Below are positions 10,598 through 22,413 of a stretch of 64,000 bases of DNA, in pieces (position 1 is the stretch's first letter; each line of letters opens with the position of its first letter). The position numbers were made by a program, and so were the translations under genes. The stretch lies in contig NZ_FNEY01000003.1 in NCBI RefSeq assembly GCF_900100305.1, positions 1 through 64,000 of the forward strand, read 5' to 3'. The stretch comes from Paracidovorax citrulli. GTDB taxonomy: Bacteria > Pseudomonadota > Gammaproteobacteria > Burkholderiales > Burkholderiaceae_C. Under the pieces are notes generated by a model. The model was not told where the DNA came from. It searched no databases and was given only the letters and a program-made list of their open reading frames with translations.

Positions 10598-10990
10598 TCA
10601 GTGGTCGGACAAAAATGCACGAATTTCCAATAATTCTTTGCGCACCCCCTCCAGGGACAGGCCGCCGCGCTCCGCCAGGGCACCCGCGCTCCCCGTCGCC
10701 GACAACGCATCCCCCTCGTCGCCTTCTCCGTGGCTGTCCACTTCCTGCAGGCGGTTGCGCGCCCCGCTGATCGTGAAGCCCTGGTCGTACAGGAGTTCGC
10801 GGATGCGGCGGATCATCAGCACCTCGTGGTGCTGGTAATACCTGCGGTTGCCCCTGCGCTTCATGGGGCGCAGTTGTGTGAACTCCTGCTCCCAGTACCG
10901 CAGCACGTGGGGCTTGACTCCGCACAGCTCGGCGACTTCGCCGATGGTGAAGTACCTTTTCGCGGGAATGGAAGGAAGCGGCGTGCCCAT
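10598..10990 (-). CDS. MerR-family regulator next to ihfA
   Basis: This 130-residue protein has an N-terminal MerR-type winged helix (YFTIGEVAELCGVKPHVLRYWEQEF) with the wing and second helix up to about residue 75, then a short low-complexity tail instead of a metal-binding domain. No metal-ligand cysteine cluster is seen. It is the last gene of the pheST-ihfA cluster, a conserved position in beta-proteobacteria. It probably binds DNA as a dimer; its effector and targets are unknown. Confidence 0.88.
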   Translation of the reverse strand: MGTPLPSIPAKRYFTIGEVAELCGVKPHVLRYWEQEFTQLRPMKRRGNRRYYQHHEVLMIRRIRELLYDQGFTISGARNRLQEVDSHGEGDEGDALSATGSAGALAERGGLSLEGVRKELLEIRAFLSDH

Positions 10991-11107
10991 GGGAGTGCGC
11001 AGAGGGTAAAGGCGGACGGCGGGAAGGGTACTGCAGGGCCGGGGAACGCGCCAGCGGCTCGGGCAAGTGCCGGCCGAAAGGTGCCACGTGCCCCGTCCCC
11101 GCCCTCG

Positions 11108-11473
11108 TCAGGCAGCGGACGACCCGCCGCTCTGGATCTGTTCCTTCAGCTTGGTGCTGGCGTGGAAGGTGACCACCCGGCGTGCCTGGATCGGAATGGC
11201 TTCCCCCGTGCGAGGGTTGCGCCCCGGGCGTGGTGCCTTGGTGCGGATCTGGAAATTCCCGAAACCGGAAATCTTGACGTCCTGCCCGTCCACCAGGCGC
11301 TGCGCGATCAGGTCGAAGAACGCATCGATCATGTCCTTGGACTCGCGCTTGTTCAGGCCGATCTGGTCGAACAGCAGTTCCGCGAGCTGCGCCTTGGTCA
11401 GCGCAGGCGTCTCCAGGCTCTCCACGGCCAGCTCCATCATGTCCGAGCCTTTGGAAGTGTGGGTCAAGGTCAT
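11108..11473 (-). CDS. ihfA: Integration host factor alpha subunit
   Basis: IhfA pairs with IhfB to bend DNA sharply at specific sites in recombination, replication and promoter control. The 121-residue protein shows [19 protein letters not shown] at the start of the DNA-binding fold, the GFGNFQIR motif and the arm [11 protein letters not shown]. The ATG at 11473 overlaps the pheT stop as ATGA, which sets the start and suggests translational coupling. The N-terminus is longer than in E. coli by about 18 residues; an internal ATG at 11440 would give the shorter form. Confidence 0.95.
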   Translation of the reverse strand: MTLTHTSKGSDMMELAVESLETPALTKAQLAELLFDQIGLNKRESKDMIDAFFDLIAQRLVDGQDVKISGFGNFQIRTKAPRPGRNPRTGEAIPIQARRVVTFHASTKLKEQIQSGGSSAA

Positions 11474-13911
11474 CACCGCAGTCGCGCCCCCAATTGCTGC
11501 TCCAGCTGCCGCAACACTGCCTGGAGCGATTCGTCGATCTCCGCATCGGTGAGCGCCGTCACGCCGTCGCCCAGCGCCAGCCGCACCGCGAAGCTTTTCT
11601 CCCCGGCGGCAAAGCCGGCCACGGGCTCGCCGTCCTTGCCGCGCTTGGGCCGGAAGACGTCGAAGAGCACCGCCGAGCGCAGGCGCGTGGCGGGCAGCGC
11701 GCTGCCGATCACGCGCATCACGTCCGCATGGGTCGTCTGCTCGGACACGACGATGGCGATGTCGCGCTCCACGGCCTGCTGCTTGCCCACCGCGGCGAAC
11801 CGCGGGACATCGCGCGCCAGCACCGCATCCAGTTCGAGTTCGAACAGCACCGGAGCCTGGGCGAAGTCCCACTGCTGGCGCCACTTGGGATGGAGTTCGC
11901 CGATGAAGCCGATGCCGCGCCCTTCCAGCAGCACGCGCGCGCAACGCCCGGGGTGCATCGCCGGGTGCTCGGCGGGCTCGAACACGGGCTTGCGCGGAGC
12001 GAGCAGCGCTTCCACGTCGCCCTTCACGTCGAAGAAGTCCACCGCATCGTCCTTGCGGCTCCACTGCAGCACATCCCCTGCCCCGTAGGCCGCGCCCGCG
12101 ACACGCATAGGCTGGTGGAAACCTTCGACCGTGGTGTCGGAGCCGGCCACGCCCGCATCGCGCAGGAAAACCCGGCCCAGCTCGAACACGCGCACCCGGG
12201 GTGCCTTGCGGTCGAGGTTGAACTTCAGCACCTGCAGCAGCGATCCGAGCAGCGACGAGCGCATGACGCTCATCTGGCTGGCGATGGGATTCAGCAGCCG
12301 GATGGGCTCCGCATTGCCCGCGAGGTCACGCTCCCATTGCTCTTCCACGAAGCTGAAATTGATGGTTTCCTGGTAGCCGAGGGCCGCCAGCTCCCGGCGC
12401 ACGGCGAATGCGCTGCGGCGGTTCTCGCGCCGCAGCTTGGGCGTGATCGGCGCGAGGGGCGGCGTCTCGGGCAACTGGCCGTAACCCACGATGCGCACCA
12501 CTTCCTCGATCAGGTCTTCCTCGATCGCGATGTCGAAACGATAGGACGGCGGCGTGACCGTGAGGCGGCCGTCGCCCTCTTCCGGCTGCAATCCGAGCTT
12601 GCGCAACGCATCGGCGCACTGCGCCAGCGTGAGCGGCATGCCGATCACCTTCGCGGCGCGCTCGACCCGCAGCGTCACCGGCCGGGCCTGCGGCAGGTTA
12701 GGCGCCTGGTCATCGATCGGGCCGCAGACCGTCTCGGGCGTACCGCAGATCTCCAGCACCAGTTGCGTGATGCGCTCGATGTGCTCCACCGTCAACCGAG
12801 GGTCCACGCCGCGTTCGAAGCGGTGGCCCGCATCGGTGGAGAAGTTGAAGCGGCGCGACCGGCCTGCCACCGCCTTGGGCCACCAGAAGGCCGCCTCGAT
12901 GTAGATGTGGCGCGTGTCGTCCGACACCGCGGTGGCGTCCCCGCCCATGATGCCGGCCAGCGATTCCACCTGCCGTTCGTCGGCGATCACGCCGACCTGG
13001 CCATCGACATCGACCGTGGCACCATTGAGCAGCTTCAGCGACTCGCCTTCGCGGCCCCAGCGCACGTCCAGCCCGCCATGGATCTTCTCCAGATCGAAGA
13101 TGTGCGAAGGCCGGCCGAGTTCGAACATCACATAGTTGGAGATGTCCACCAGCGGCGACACGCCGCGCTGGCCGCAGCGCGCGAGCCGGTCCAGCATCCA
13201 GCGCGGCGTGGACGCCTTCGCGTTGATGTGGCGCACCACGCGGCCGGAGAAACGCCCGCACAGGTCCGGTGCGCCGATCTTCACGGGCAGCACGTCGGCG
13301 CTGCCCACCGGAGCCGCAGTGAACGCGGGCTCGCGCAGCGGCGCGCCCGTCAGCGCCGAGACTTCGCGCGCGATGCCGTACACGCTCAGGGCGTGGGCCA
13401 GGTTGGGCGTGAGCTTGAGCGTGAACAGCGTGTCGTCGAGCGCGAGGTACTGGCGGATGTCCTGCCCCACCGGCGCATCCGCCGGCAGCTCGAACAGACC
13501 TTCATGGTCTTCCGAGAGTTTGAGTTCGCGCGCGGAGCAGAGCATGCCCTGGCTCTCCACGCCGCGGAGCTTGCCCACCTTGATGGCGAAGGGTTTGCCA
13601 TCCTCGCCCGGGGGCAATTCGGCGCCCACCGTGGCGCAGGGCACCTTGATGCCCACGCGCGCGTTGGCCGCGCCGCAGACGATGTTCAGCAGCGCGGGCT
13701 GGCCGACATCGACCTGGCATACCCGCAGCCGGTCGGCATTGGGATGCTGCACCGCCTCCTTGATCTCGCCCACCACCACGCCATGGAACGGGGGCGCGAC
13801 GGGGGACAGGTCCTCCACCTCCAGGCCTGCCATGGTGAGGGTTTCGGCCAGCTCTGCCGTGGACAGGGGCGGGTTGCAGAATTCGCGCAGCCAGGATTCA
13901 GGAAATTGCAT
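11473..13911 (-). CDS. pheT: Phenylalanyl-tRNA synthetase beta subunit
   Basis: PheT (812 residues) joins PheS in an alpha2-beta2 enzyme that charges tRNA-Phe and edits mischarged tyrosine. The N-terminal [12 protein letters not shown] is typical. An EMAPII-like tRNA-binding domain follows (about 40-150), then the B3/B4 editing domain, the B5 domain and a C-terminal ferredoxin-like anticodon-binding domain with [12 protein letters not shown]. Length is normal. It lies 73 bases downstream of pheS and its stop overlaps ihfA, so the genes form one operon. Confidence 0.97.
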   Translation of the reverse strand: MQFPESWLREFCNPPLSTAELAETLTMAGLEVEDLSPVAPPFHGVVVGEIKEAVQHPNADRLRVCQVDVGQPALLNIVCGAANARVGIKVPCATVGAELPPGEDGKPFAIKVGKLRGVESQGMLCSARELKLSEDHEGLFELPADAPVGQDIRQYLALDDTLFTLKLTPNLAHALSVYGIAREVSALTGAPLREPAFTAAPVGSADVLPVKIGAPDLCGRFSGRVVRHINAKASTPRWMLDRLARCGQRGVSPLVDISNYVMFELGRPSHIFDLEKIHGGLDVRWGREGESLKLLNGATVDVDGQVGVIADERQVESLAGIMGGDATAVSDDTRHIYIEAAFWWPKAVAGRSRRFNFSTDAGHRFERGVDPRLTVEHIERITQLVLEICGTPETVCGPIDDQAPNLPQARPVTLRVERAAKVIGMPLTLAQCADALRKLGLQPEEGDGRLTVTPPSYRFDIAIEEDLIEEVVRIVGYGQLPETPPLAPITPKLRRENRRSAFAVRRELAALGYQETINFSFVEEQWERDLAGNAEPIRLLNPIASQMSVMRSSLLGSLLQVLKFNLDRKAPRVRVFELGRVFLRDAGVAGSDTTVEGFHQPMRVAGAAYGAGDVLQWSRKDDAVDFFDVKGDVEALLAPRKPVFEPAEHPAMHPGRCARVLLEGRGIGFIGELHPKWRQQWDFAQAPVLFELELDAVLARDVPRFAAVGKQQAVERDIAIVVSEQTTHADVMRVIGSALPATRLRSAVLFDVFRPKRGKDGEPVAGFAAGEKSFAVRLALGDGVTALTDAEIDESLQAVLRQLEQQLGARLR

Positions 13912-13984
13912 AGTCGGTTCAAAAGGAACGGCCGGCGCCGCGGGGGCCGGGCCCGCGCGGCGAAGTCGAAAAGGGGTTCGGCGA

Positions 13985-15040
13985 TTACTGGAACTGCGAG
14001 AGGAAGCGGATGTCCCCGTCGAAGAACAGGCGCAGGTCGTTGACGCCGTAGCGCAGCATCGTCAGCCGGTCGGGGCCCATGCCGAACGCGAAGCCGATGT
14101 ACTTCTCGGGATCGAGCCCCATGTTGCGCACCACGTTGGGATGAACCTGCCCGGATCCCGCCACTTCCAGCCAGCGGCCTGCCAGCGGGCCGTCCTGGAA
14201 CTGGATGTCGATCTCGGCGCTCGGCTCGGTGAACGGGAAGAAGCTCGGGCGGAACCGCAGCACCAGGTCATCGCTTTCGAAGAAGGTGCGGCAGAAGGCG
14301 GTGAACACGACCTTCAGGTCCTTGAAGCTGACGTTCTCGCCGATCCAGAGCCCTTCGCACTGGTGGAACATCGGCGAGTGCGTGGCGTCGCTGTCCACCC
14401 GGTAGGTACGGCCCGGCGCGATCACGCGGATCTCGGGCATGGGCTGGCCGGCATCCAGCAACGCGCGGTGCTTCTTCACGTGCTGGACGGCATGGCGGAT
14501 CTGCATCGGGCTGGTATGCGTGCGCAGCAGCAGCAGCGGTGCGGACGCGGTGCCGCCCTCCACGTAGAAGGTGTCGTGCATCGAGCGCGCCGGATGGTCC
14601 TCGGGCGTGTTCAATGCCGTGAAGTTGAACCAGTCGGATTCGATTTCCGGGCCGTCCGCCACGTCGAAACCCATGGATCCGAAGATGCCCTCGATGCGCT
14701 CCAGGGTAAGCGAGACAGGATGCAGGCCACCCTGCCCCCGCTGGCGGCCGGGCAGCGTGACGTCGAGCGCCTCGGCCTGCAGTTGCGCCTGCAGTTCGGC
14801 GTCGGCCAGGGCCTGGCGGCGTTCGTTCAGGGCCTGCTCGATGGCCTGCTTGGCCACGTTCACCGCGGCACCCCGGGACTTCTTCTCCTCGACGGGCAGC
14901 TGGGCCAGGCCCTTGAGGAGTTCGGTCACCCGCCCGGCCTTGCCCAGGAACTGGGCCTTGGCGTTTTCCAGGTCGGTGGGCGTGGCCGCGTCCGCGAACA
15001 TCCTGCGGGCGGCATCTACCAGGGAATCCAGCTCGTTCAT
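13985..15040 (-). CDS. pheS: Phenylalanyl-tRNA synthetase alpha subunit
   Basis: PheS (351 residues) is the catalytic subunit. It has an N-terminal helical hairpin, then class II motifs including [13 protein letters not shown], and motif 3 in [17 protein letters not shown]. The frame opens at 15073, but the start MNELDS at 15040 agrees with homologues and falls after the hairpin leader between rplT and pheS. It precedes pheT and ihfA in the same transcript. Confidence 0.96.
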   Translation of the reverse strand: MNELDSLVDAARRMFADAATPTDLENAKAQFLGKAGRVTELLKGLAQLPVEEKKSRGAAVNVAKQAIEQALNERRQALADAELQAQLQAEALDVTLPGRQRGQGGLHPVSLTLERIEGIFGSMGFDVADGPEIESDWFNFTALNTPEDHPARSMHDTFYVEGGTASAPLLLLRTHTSPMQIRHAVQHVKKHRALLDAGQPMPEIRVIAPGRTYRVDSDATHSPMFHQCEGLWIGENVSFKDLKVVFTAFCRTFFESDDLVLRFRPSFFPFTEPSAEIDIQFQDGPLAGRWLEVAGSGQVHPNVVRNMGLDPEKYIGFAFGMGPDRLTMLRYGVNDLRLFFDGDIRFLSQFQ

Positions 15041-15060
15041 ACCAACTCTTTGTCGTCTTG

Positions 15061-15104
15061 GAGAAATAAACAAGGGCTAGCGCCTTTTCAAGCCCTAGCC
15101 CTTG
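15061..15104 (-). terminator. Terminator-like hairpin between rplT and pheS (possible attenuator)
   Basis: On the minus strand CAAGGGCTAG (15104-15095) pairs perfectly with CTAGCCCTTG (15080-15071), followed by TTTATTT. It sits 20-60 bases before the pheS start. In E. coli the same interval carries a terminator controlled by a Phe leader peptide. I see no Phe-rich leader here, so it may be a partial terminator or work in another way. Confidence 0.65.
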
Positions 15105-15155
15105 CTGTTGTTGCGCAGGCAGGCTACCCGGGGAGGATAGCTGCCGATCGTGAGA

Positions 15156-15518
15156 TCAAGCGGCGGCCAGCTTGGCCTTGACTTGTTCCACGATGCTGCC
15201 GAAGGCAGCCTTGTCGTGCACCGCGAGGTCGGCCAGCATCTTGCGGTCGATCTCGATGGCAGCCTTCTTCAGGCCGTTCGTGAACTGGCTGTAGGTCAGG
15301 CCCAGTTCGCGGGAAGCGGCATTGATACGGGCGATCCACAGTTGGCGGAACACGCGCTTCTTGGTACGGCGGTCACGGTAGGCGTATTGGCCTGCCTTCA
15401 TCACCGCCTGCTTGGCGATGCGGAAGACGTTGCCGCGGCGGCCGCGGAAACCCTTGGAGAGGGCCAGAACTTTCTTGTGACGGGCGCGTGCCGTTACACC
15501 ACGTTTGACGCGAGGCAT
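15156..15518 (-). CDS. rplT: 50S ribosomal protein L20
   Basis: L20 (120 residues) binds 23S rRNA early in large-subunit assembly. The basic start [18 protein letters not shown] and the later [19 protein letters not shown] are diagnostic. It follows rpmI by 24 bases in the thrS-infC-rpmI-rplT operon. In enteric bacteria L20 represses rpmI-rplT translation; whether it does so here is not visible. Confidence 0.98.
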   Translation of the reverse strand: MPRVKRGVTARARHKKVLALSKGFRGRRGNVFRIAKQAVMKAGQYAYRDRRTKKRVFRQLWIARINAASRELGLTYSQFTNGLKKAAIEIDRKMLADLAVHDKAAFGSIVEQVKAKLAAA

Positions 15519-15542
15519 GTGTGTACTCCTTGTTCGTCTGAA

Positions 15543-15746
15543 TCAGAGGCCGGCAAAGGGCAGCATCTGTGCCATGTGACCCATGTTGGTCTCATGCACG
15601 GACACGGCACCGCGCAGGTGACGCTTGTTCTTGGTGGTCTTCTTGGTCAGGATGTGACGCTTGAAGGCTTGACCGCGCTTGACGGTGCCACCGGGACGAA
15701 CGCGGAAACGCTTTTTCGCGCTGCTCTTGGTCTTCATTTTGGGCAT
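15543..15746 (-). CDS. rpmI: 50S ribosomal protein L35
   Basis: L35 is a 67-residue basic protein of the large ribosomal subunit. It begins [14 protein letters not shown] and has the [16 protein letters not shown] core. The ATG at 15746 is preceded by AAAGGAG at good spacing, which rejects the longer upstream start at 15902. It lies between infC and rplT as in most bacteria. Confidence 0.97.
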   Translation of the reverse strand: MPKMKTKSSAKKRFRVRPGGTVKRGQAFKRHILTKKTTKNKRHLRGAVSVHETNMGHMAQMLPFAGL

Positions 15747-15916
15747 TTCAATGCTCCTTTTTGTCGTGCTCGCGAGGCGTTTGCAGACCCATCTGCAAAC
15801 TTGCAGGCCCCGAGCCACTTCTTTTGCGGCCGCCATGGACGGCCGCGGCAGGGTACGAGACCCATGCCATGCCCGGATGCACTCGCATGCATCCGGAGAC
15901 ACTCCTGGCCCGCCAC

Positions 15917-16504
15917 TCAGGTGGCCGGCGCCCCTTCCGCCACCGCCTTCGCGGCGGGCTTGCGCTTGCCGGGCGCGATCATCATGATCATCTGGCGCCC
16001 TTCGAGCTTCGGGAACTGCTCGACCACGATGGTGTCACCGAGGTCGTCGCGGATGCGGTTGAGCAGCGCGAGGCCGATTTCCTGGTGGGTGATTTCACGC
16101 CCGCGGAAGCGCAGCGTGATCTTGCACTTGTCGCCTTCGGCGAGGAAACGGCGGATGTTGCGCAGCTTGATGTTGTAGTCGCCGTCGTCCGTACCGGGAC
16201 GGAACTTCACTTCCTTGATTTCGATGACCGTCTGCTTGGCCTTGGCCTCGGCCGCGCGCTTCTGCTCTTGGTACTTGAACTTTCCATAGTCCACAAGGCG
16301 GCACACGGGAGGGTTGGCCGTAGCGGCAATCTCCACCAGGTCCACATCCAGCTCGCCCGCCATGCGGAGGGCTTCCATGAGGCTGACCACCCCGAGCGGC
16401 TCGTTGTCCGGCCCGGAGAGGCGAACCTCGGGAGCCATGATTTCACGGTTCAGGCGGTGCTTGCGCTCCTCGCGCTGGCGACGGTCACGAAATTCAGTAG
16501 CGAT
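15917..16504 (-). CDS. infC: Translation initiation factor IF-3 with a non-standard ATC start
   Basis: IF-3 (195 residues) binds the 30S subunit and rejects poor start codons. The first ATG in frame is at 16438, but the open frame and IF-3 homology continue upstream as [20 protein letters not shown]. The only fitting start is ATC at 16504-16502, with GAAGGA about 8 bases before it. Rare ATT or ATC starts on infC are known and let IF-3 repress its own synthesis. The core [14 protein letters not shown] and the C-terminal domain are complete. It follows thrS by 87 bases. Confidence 0.93.
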   Translation of the reverse strand: MATEFRDRRQREERKHRLNREIMAPEVRLSGPDNEPLGVVSLMEALRMAGELDVDLVEIAATANPPVCRLVDYGKFKYQEQKRAAEAKAKQTVIEIKEVKFRPGTDDGDYNIKLRNIRRFLAEGDKCKITLRFRGREITHQEIGLALLNRIRDDLGDTIVVEQFPKLEGRQMIMMIAPGKRKPAAKAVAEGAPAT

Positions 16505-16591
16505 GGCTGTATTCCTTCAATCAACAAGCCACGAAAAATGTGGCGATACGCCGCGGCATGGCGGGCATCCTGCGGCGTACCCGGCAATCCA

Positions 16592-18511
<1,920 letters not shown>

Positions 18512-18560
18512 GTGATGGGGCCTTGGTTCGACGGGAGGATGCGCGAGAAAAGCGAAGGCG

Positions 18561-18634
18561 AAAAAAAACGCGGAACGATGTCCGCGCTTTTTCGGGGGTG
18601 CAGGCAACAGTGAGTGACGTGCAGGCGCGAACAT
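18561..18634 (-). promoter_or_regulatory. thrS attenuator: terminator and competing antiterminator
   Basis: On the minus strand CGCGGA and TCCGCG form a stem with a six-base loop (18585-18574), followed by eight T (18568-18561), a good intrinsic terminator before thrS. Upstream, ATGTTCGCGC (18634-18625) can pair over ten positions (one G-U) with GCGCGGACAT (18587-18578), which covers the terminator's 5' arm. The two helices exclude each other. This is the layout of ribosome-controlled transcription attenuation. Confidence 0.75.
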
Positions 18635-18639
18635 GCAGC

Positions 18640-18690
18640 CTAGCGGCTGCTGGAGGAGGTCTCCGTAGTTCGCGGTGTCATAACCGTCAT
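18640..18690 (-). CDS. Threonine-rich leader peptide upstream of thrS
   Basis: This short gene encodes [16 protein letters not shown]. Five of the first eleven residues are Thr, using ACG, ACA, ACT, ACG and ACC. AGAAAGG lies just upstream of the ATG, though close to it. The stop codon sits inside a small hairpin (GCAGC with GCTGC, 18650-18635) that precedes the antiterminator. A ribosome stalled on Thr codons when charged tRNA-Thr is short would change which helix forms. This mirrors the thr operon leader of E. coli, here placed before the synthetase gene. Confidence 0.75.
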   Translation of the reverse strand: MTVMTPRTTETSSSSR

Positions 18691-18724
18691 GCCTTTCTCG
18701 CCCTTGCAAGTGGTTGATGCAGGC

Positions 18725-18755
18725 ATTCTAACCCGTGCCCGCGGGCGGGCCGCAA
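18725..18755 (-). promoter_or_regulatory. Candidate promoter of the thrS leader
   Basis: On the minus strand TTGCGG (18755-18750) and TAGAAT (18730-18725) resemble -35 and -10 elements with a 19-base spacer. Transcription would start about 28 bases before the leader peptide. The -35 lies within a GC-rich 11-base hairpin (18741-18767) downstream of aceA that lacks a T tract. Confidence 0.45.
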
Positions 18756-18788
18756 GGGCCCGCCCGCGGCGGCCGGTCACCGGGCCCG

Positions 18789-20108
<1,320 letters not shown>

Positions 20109-20172
20109 GGTCATCTCCAGGAAGTGGGTGAAAACACGAAGGCGGTGTGTGCCGTCCTTGGAGACAACTTTA

Positions 20173-20236
20173 GGTCTTGTAGAAGACCCGCGCAAGCTCT
20201 TATGTCTTATATAAGACATAAAATTTTAACCTTCAA
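20173..20236 (-). promoter_or_regulatory. aceA promoter with two palindromic operators
   Basis: A perfect 22-base palindrome at 20200-20221 (half-site TTATGTCTTAT) and a related one at 20173-20188 (GGTCTT-GTAG-AAGACC) share the core TCTT-RTAN-AAGA. Their centres are exactly 30 bases apart, about three helical turns. On the minus strand TTGAAG (20236-20231), 17 bases, and TATATA (20213-20208) form a promoter whose -10 lies inside the larger palindrome. A dimeric repressor binding both sites would block transcription. The regulator is not in the window. Confidence 0.65.
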
Positions 20237-20276
20237 AATCAATGACTTATCGCATTAGTTTCGCATTAAGAAACGC

Positions 20277-20297
20277 AATTTCTCGTATTGAGAAATT
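20277..20297. repeat. Inverted repeat AATTTCTC-N5-GAGAAATT
   Basis: A perfect 8-base inverted repeat in the AT-rich interval between aceA and the cyclotransferase gene. A similar TTTC-N7-GAAA pair is at 20260-20274. Either could be a regulator site, or part of the 3' hairpin of the gene ending at 20359; the sequence does not decide. Confidence 0.35.
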
Positions 20298-20358
20298 ATG
20301 CGGCGCCGCAGCATTTCGTTTTTTCACAATGCGGCATAAGCATTTCACGGGCGAAATT

Positions 20359-20787
20359 TCAGCGTGATGCCATCCAGTCACCGTGCAGCAGCCGCGGCGC
20401 GCCCCGCAGGAACGCCGGCGAGATCTCGTACACCAGGCACGAAAGCTCTGCCCCGCTCTCCTTGAGGCAGACCATCACCTCGCGCTTGACGTATTCGCCG
20501 GACGGTTCGGGCCAGACCTCCTCGATCCGGTCCAGGCAGCGTTCCAGCGCAGAGGTGATCGCATAGACCTCCCCCAGTACGGGCACCCGCCCTTCCCCTT
20601 CCGACGCGGGACCGGTCAGCGCGATGCCCGGGTAGGCACCGAGGTCGTAGAGCACGCCGGGGACCGCGGCCGTGCCCACGGGCACGGGCGGCGGATCGAG
20701 CCGGGTGATGTCGTTGCTCCCTCCGCGGCGCAGGGTGCCGTAGACGAATACGTGGCGTGCGGAATCGGAGCGCGGCGGCTGAGGCAT
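20359..20787 (-). CDS. Gamma-glutamylcyclotransferase-family protein
   Basis: This 142-residue protein has the AIG2/GGCT fold signature FVYGTLRRGGSN near its N-terminus and a later VLGEVYAI strand. Family members cleave gamma-glutamyl amines or peptides, or glutathione, releasing 5-oxoproline, but many have unknown substrates. It is a single gene with its own transcription towards aceA. Family call is good, reaction unproven. Confidence 0.82.
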   Translation of the reverse strand: MPQPPRSDSARHVFVYGTLRRGGSNDITRLDPPPVPVGTAAVPGVLYDLGAYPGIALTGPASEGEGRVPVLGEVYAITSALERCLDRIEEVWPEPSGEYVKREVMVCLKESGAELSCLVYEISPAFLRGAPRLLHGDWMASR

Positions 20788-20850
20788 GATGCGTGGTCCT
20801 AGAAATCAGCGTCGGCCCTTCAGTCTATCGATCCGGGCCGCGATCGCCGC

Positions 20851-21807
20851 ATGCCCAGCCGCCCCGTCGCCTATCTCTGCCTTGCCCTCAGCATGACCCT
20901 GGTGGGCAGCTACGTCGCATTCTCCAAGCCCCTGTCCCAGGCGCTGCCGGTGTTCCTGCTGGCATGGATGCGGTTCGGGATCGGCGGGCTGGGCATGCTG
21001 TCGTGGCTGCGCAAGCCGGCCGACGAGCCGCCCATGTCCCCGCAGGTGCGCCGGCTGCTGTTCCTGGAATCGTTCCTGGGCAATTTCCTGTTCACGCTGT
21101 GCATGATCTCGGGCGTCGGGCTGACCAGCGCGGTCACTGCCGGCGTCACCATGGCAGGCATTCCGGCGGCGGTCGCCGTGATGAGCTGGTTCTTCCTGAA
21201 GGAGCGGGTGCCGCGCCGGACCTGGGCCGCCGTGGGCCTCGCGGTAGTGGGCATCGCGCTGTTTTCCGTAGCCCAGCCGGGAGGCGGTGCGCACGCCGGT
21301 ACCGGCGCGCAGGGCGTCGCCCAGCCCCGCCACCTCGTCTGGCTCGGGCAATTGCTGTTGATCGGCGCGGTGATCTGCGAGGCCGCCTATTCCGTGATCG
21401 GCAAGAAGCTCACGGGCACGCTCGGTCCGCGCCGCATCACGGCGCTGATCAATCTGTGGGGATTCCTGCTGGCCACGCCGTTGGGGCTGTACGCCGCGCT
21501 GCAGTTCGATTTCTCGTCGCTCGAGCCCGGCATGTGGCTGCTGCTGGTGTTCTACGCACTGGCCGCCAGCGTATGGACCGTCTGGCTGTGGATGACGGGA
21601 CTGAAGGTCGTGCCCGCCGCCCAGGGCGGTGTCTTCACCGTGATGCTGCCGGTGAGCGCGGCGCTGGTCGGCGTGGTGGTGCTGGGCGAGCGGTTCACGC
21701 CGCTGCAACTGGTGGCTTTCGGGATCGCGGTGGCGAGCGTGGTGCTGGCCACGCTGCCCGGGCGCCGGAAGGCGCCGGCACCCGGAGCACAGGGCCCGCA
21801 GGCTTGA
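20851..21807 (+). CDS. EamA-family (DMT) metabolite exporter
   Basis: This 318-residue inner-membrane protein has ten predicted helices in two EamA repeats. The first repeat contains MTLVGSYVAFSK and the second IGAVICEAAYSVIGKKL. Such proteins export amino acids or other metabolites. It begins at ATG 20851. It is one of two EamA exporters flanking an Lrp/AsnC regulator, which suggests amino-acid-responsive export, but this is inference. Confidence 0.85.
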   Translation: MPSRPVAYLCLALSMTLVGSYVAFSKPLSQALPVFLLAWMRFGIGGLGMLSWLRKPADEPPMSPQVRRLLFLESFLGNFLFTLCMISGVGLTSAVTAGVTMAGIPAAVAVMSWFFLKERVPRRTWAAVGLAVVGIALFSVAQPGGGAHAGTGAQGVAQPRHLVWLGQLLLIGAVICEAAYSVIGKKLTGTLGPRRITALINLWGFLLATPLGLYAALQFDFSSLEPGMWLLLVFYALAASVWTVWLWMTGLKVVPAAQGGVFTVMLPVSAALVGVVVLGERFTPLQLVAFGIAVASVVLATLPGRRKAPAPGAQGPQA

Positions 21808-21828
21808 GCGGCGGGCCGCTGCGCGGCC

Positions 21829-22320
21829 TCAGCGGCCCGTGACCTTGCGGATGGGCGGCCGGATGCTGTCGCGGCGGGCCGGCAGCACCGGGGCGTTTTC
21901 CCGCGGGGCATTGAGCACGATGCAGGTGGAGGTTTCGGCCAGCAGGCAGAACGCGGTCACGACCGCGTCGAGGTGGCTGACATCGATGACCGCGATCTCC
22001 AGGATCCAGCTGTCGTCGCCGGTCACGTTGTAGGCGTTGACCACCTCGGGCGTCTGCTCGATGAGCCGCACGACGCGCGCGTACTCCGCGCGCCCCACGC
22101 GGATGATGGCGCGGATGCCGTAGCCCAGGGCGGCATGGTCCACCCTGGCGCCGTAGCCGCGGATGATGCCGGCGGCCTCGAGCTTGCGCACCCGCTCGGT
22201 CACGGCAGGCTGGCTGAGGTGGACCTGTCGCCCCAGTTCGGCCATGGTGATGCGGCCGTCCTGCTGAAGGAGCGCGAGGATGCGGGCATCGTAGCCGTCG
22301 ATTTCGGTCTTTTCGGTCAC
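21829..22320 (-). CDS. Lrp/AsnC-family regulator
   Basis: A 163-residue protein with an N-terminal helix-turn-helix (IDGYDARILALLQQDGRI then LSQPAVTERVRKLEAAGII) and a C-terminal RAM/AsnC ligand domain (VVNAYNVTGDDSWILEIAV). Lrp-type proteins form octamers that sense amino acids and control transport genes. I take the GTG at 22320; a TTG at 22350 would extend it by ten residues without homology. It is divergent from the exporter at 22414, 93 bases away, which is its most likely target. Confidence 0.88.
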   Translation of the reverse strand: MTEKTEIDGYDARILALLQQDGRITMAELGRQVHLSQPAVTERVRKLEAAGIIRGYGARVDHAALGYGIRAIIRVGRAEYARVVRLIEQTPEVVNAYNVTGDDSWILEIAVIDVSHLDAVVTAFCLLAETSTCIVLNAPRENAPVLPARRDSIRPPIRKVTGR

Positions 22321-22413
22321 TCTCGCATTTAGCCATGAAAACGCCGGCAAAGCAGCGTATCAACCGTTGAATTGCCCTGTCGGCCACTCGACAGCTTTCA
22401 TACGATAAGGGCC

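Noticed and set aside
11494-14043. Long open frames antisense to pheT
   Set aside because: Shadow frames of a conserved gene; no motifs or ribosome-binding sites.
18741-18767. Intrinsic terminator of aceA
   Set aside because: The 11-bp GC hairpin has no T tract after it, so it is at best a pause or stability element.
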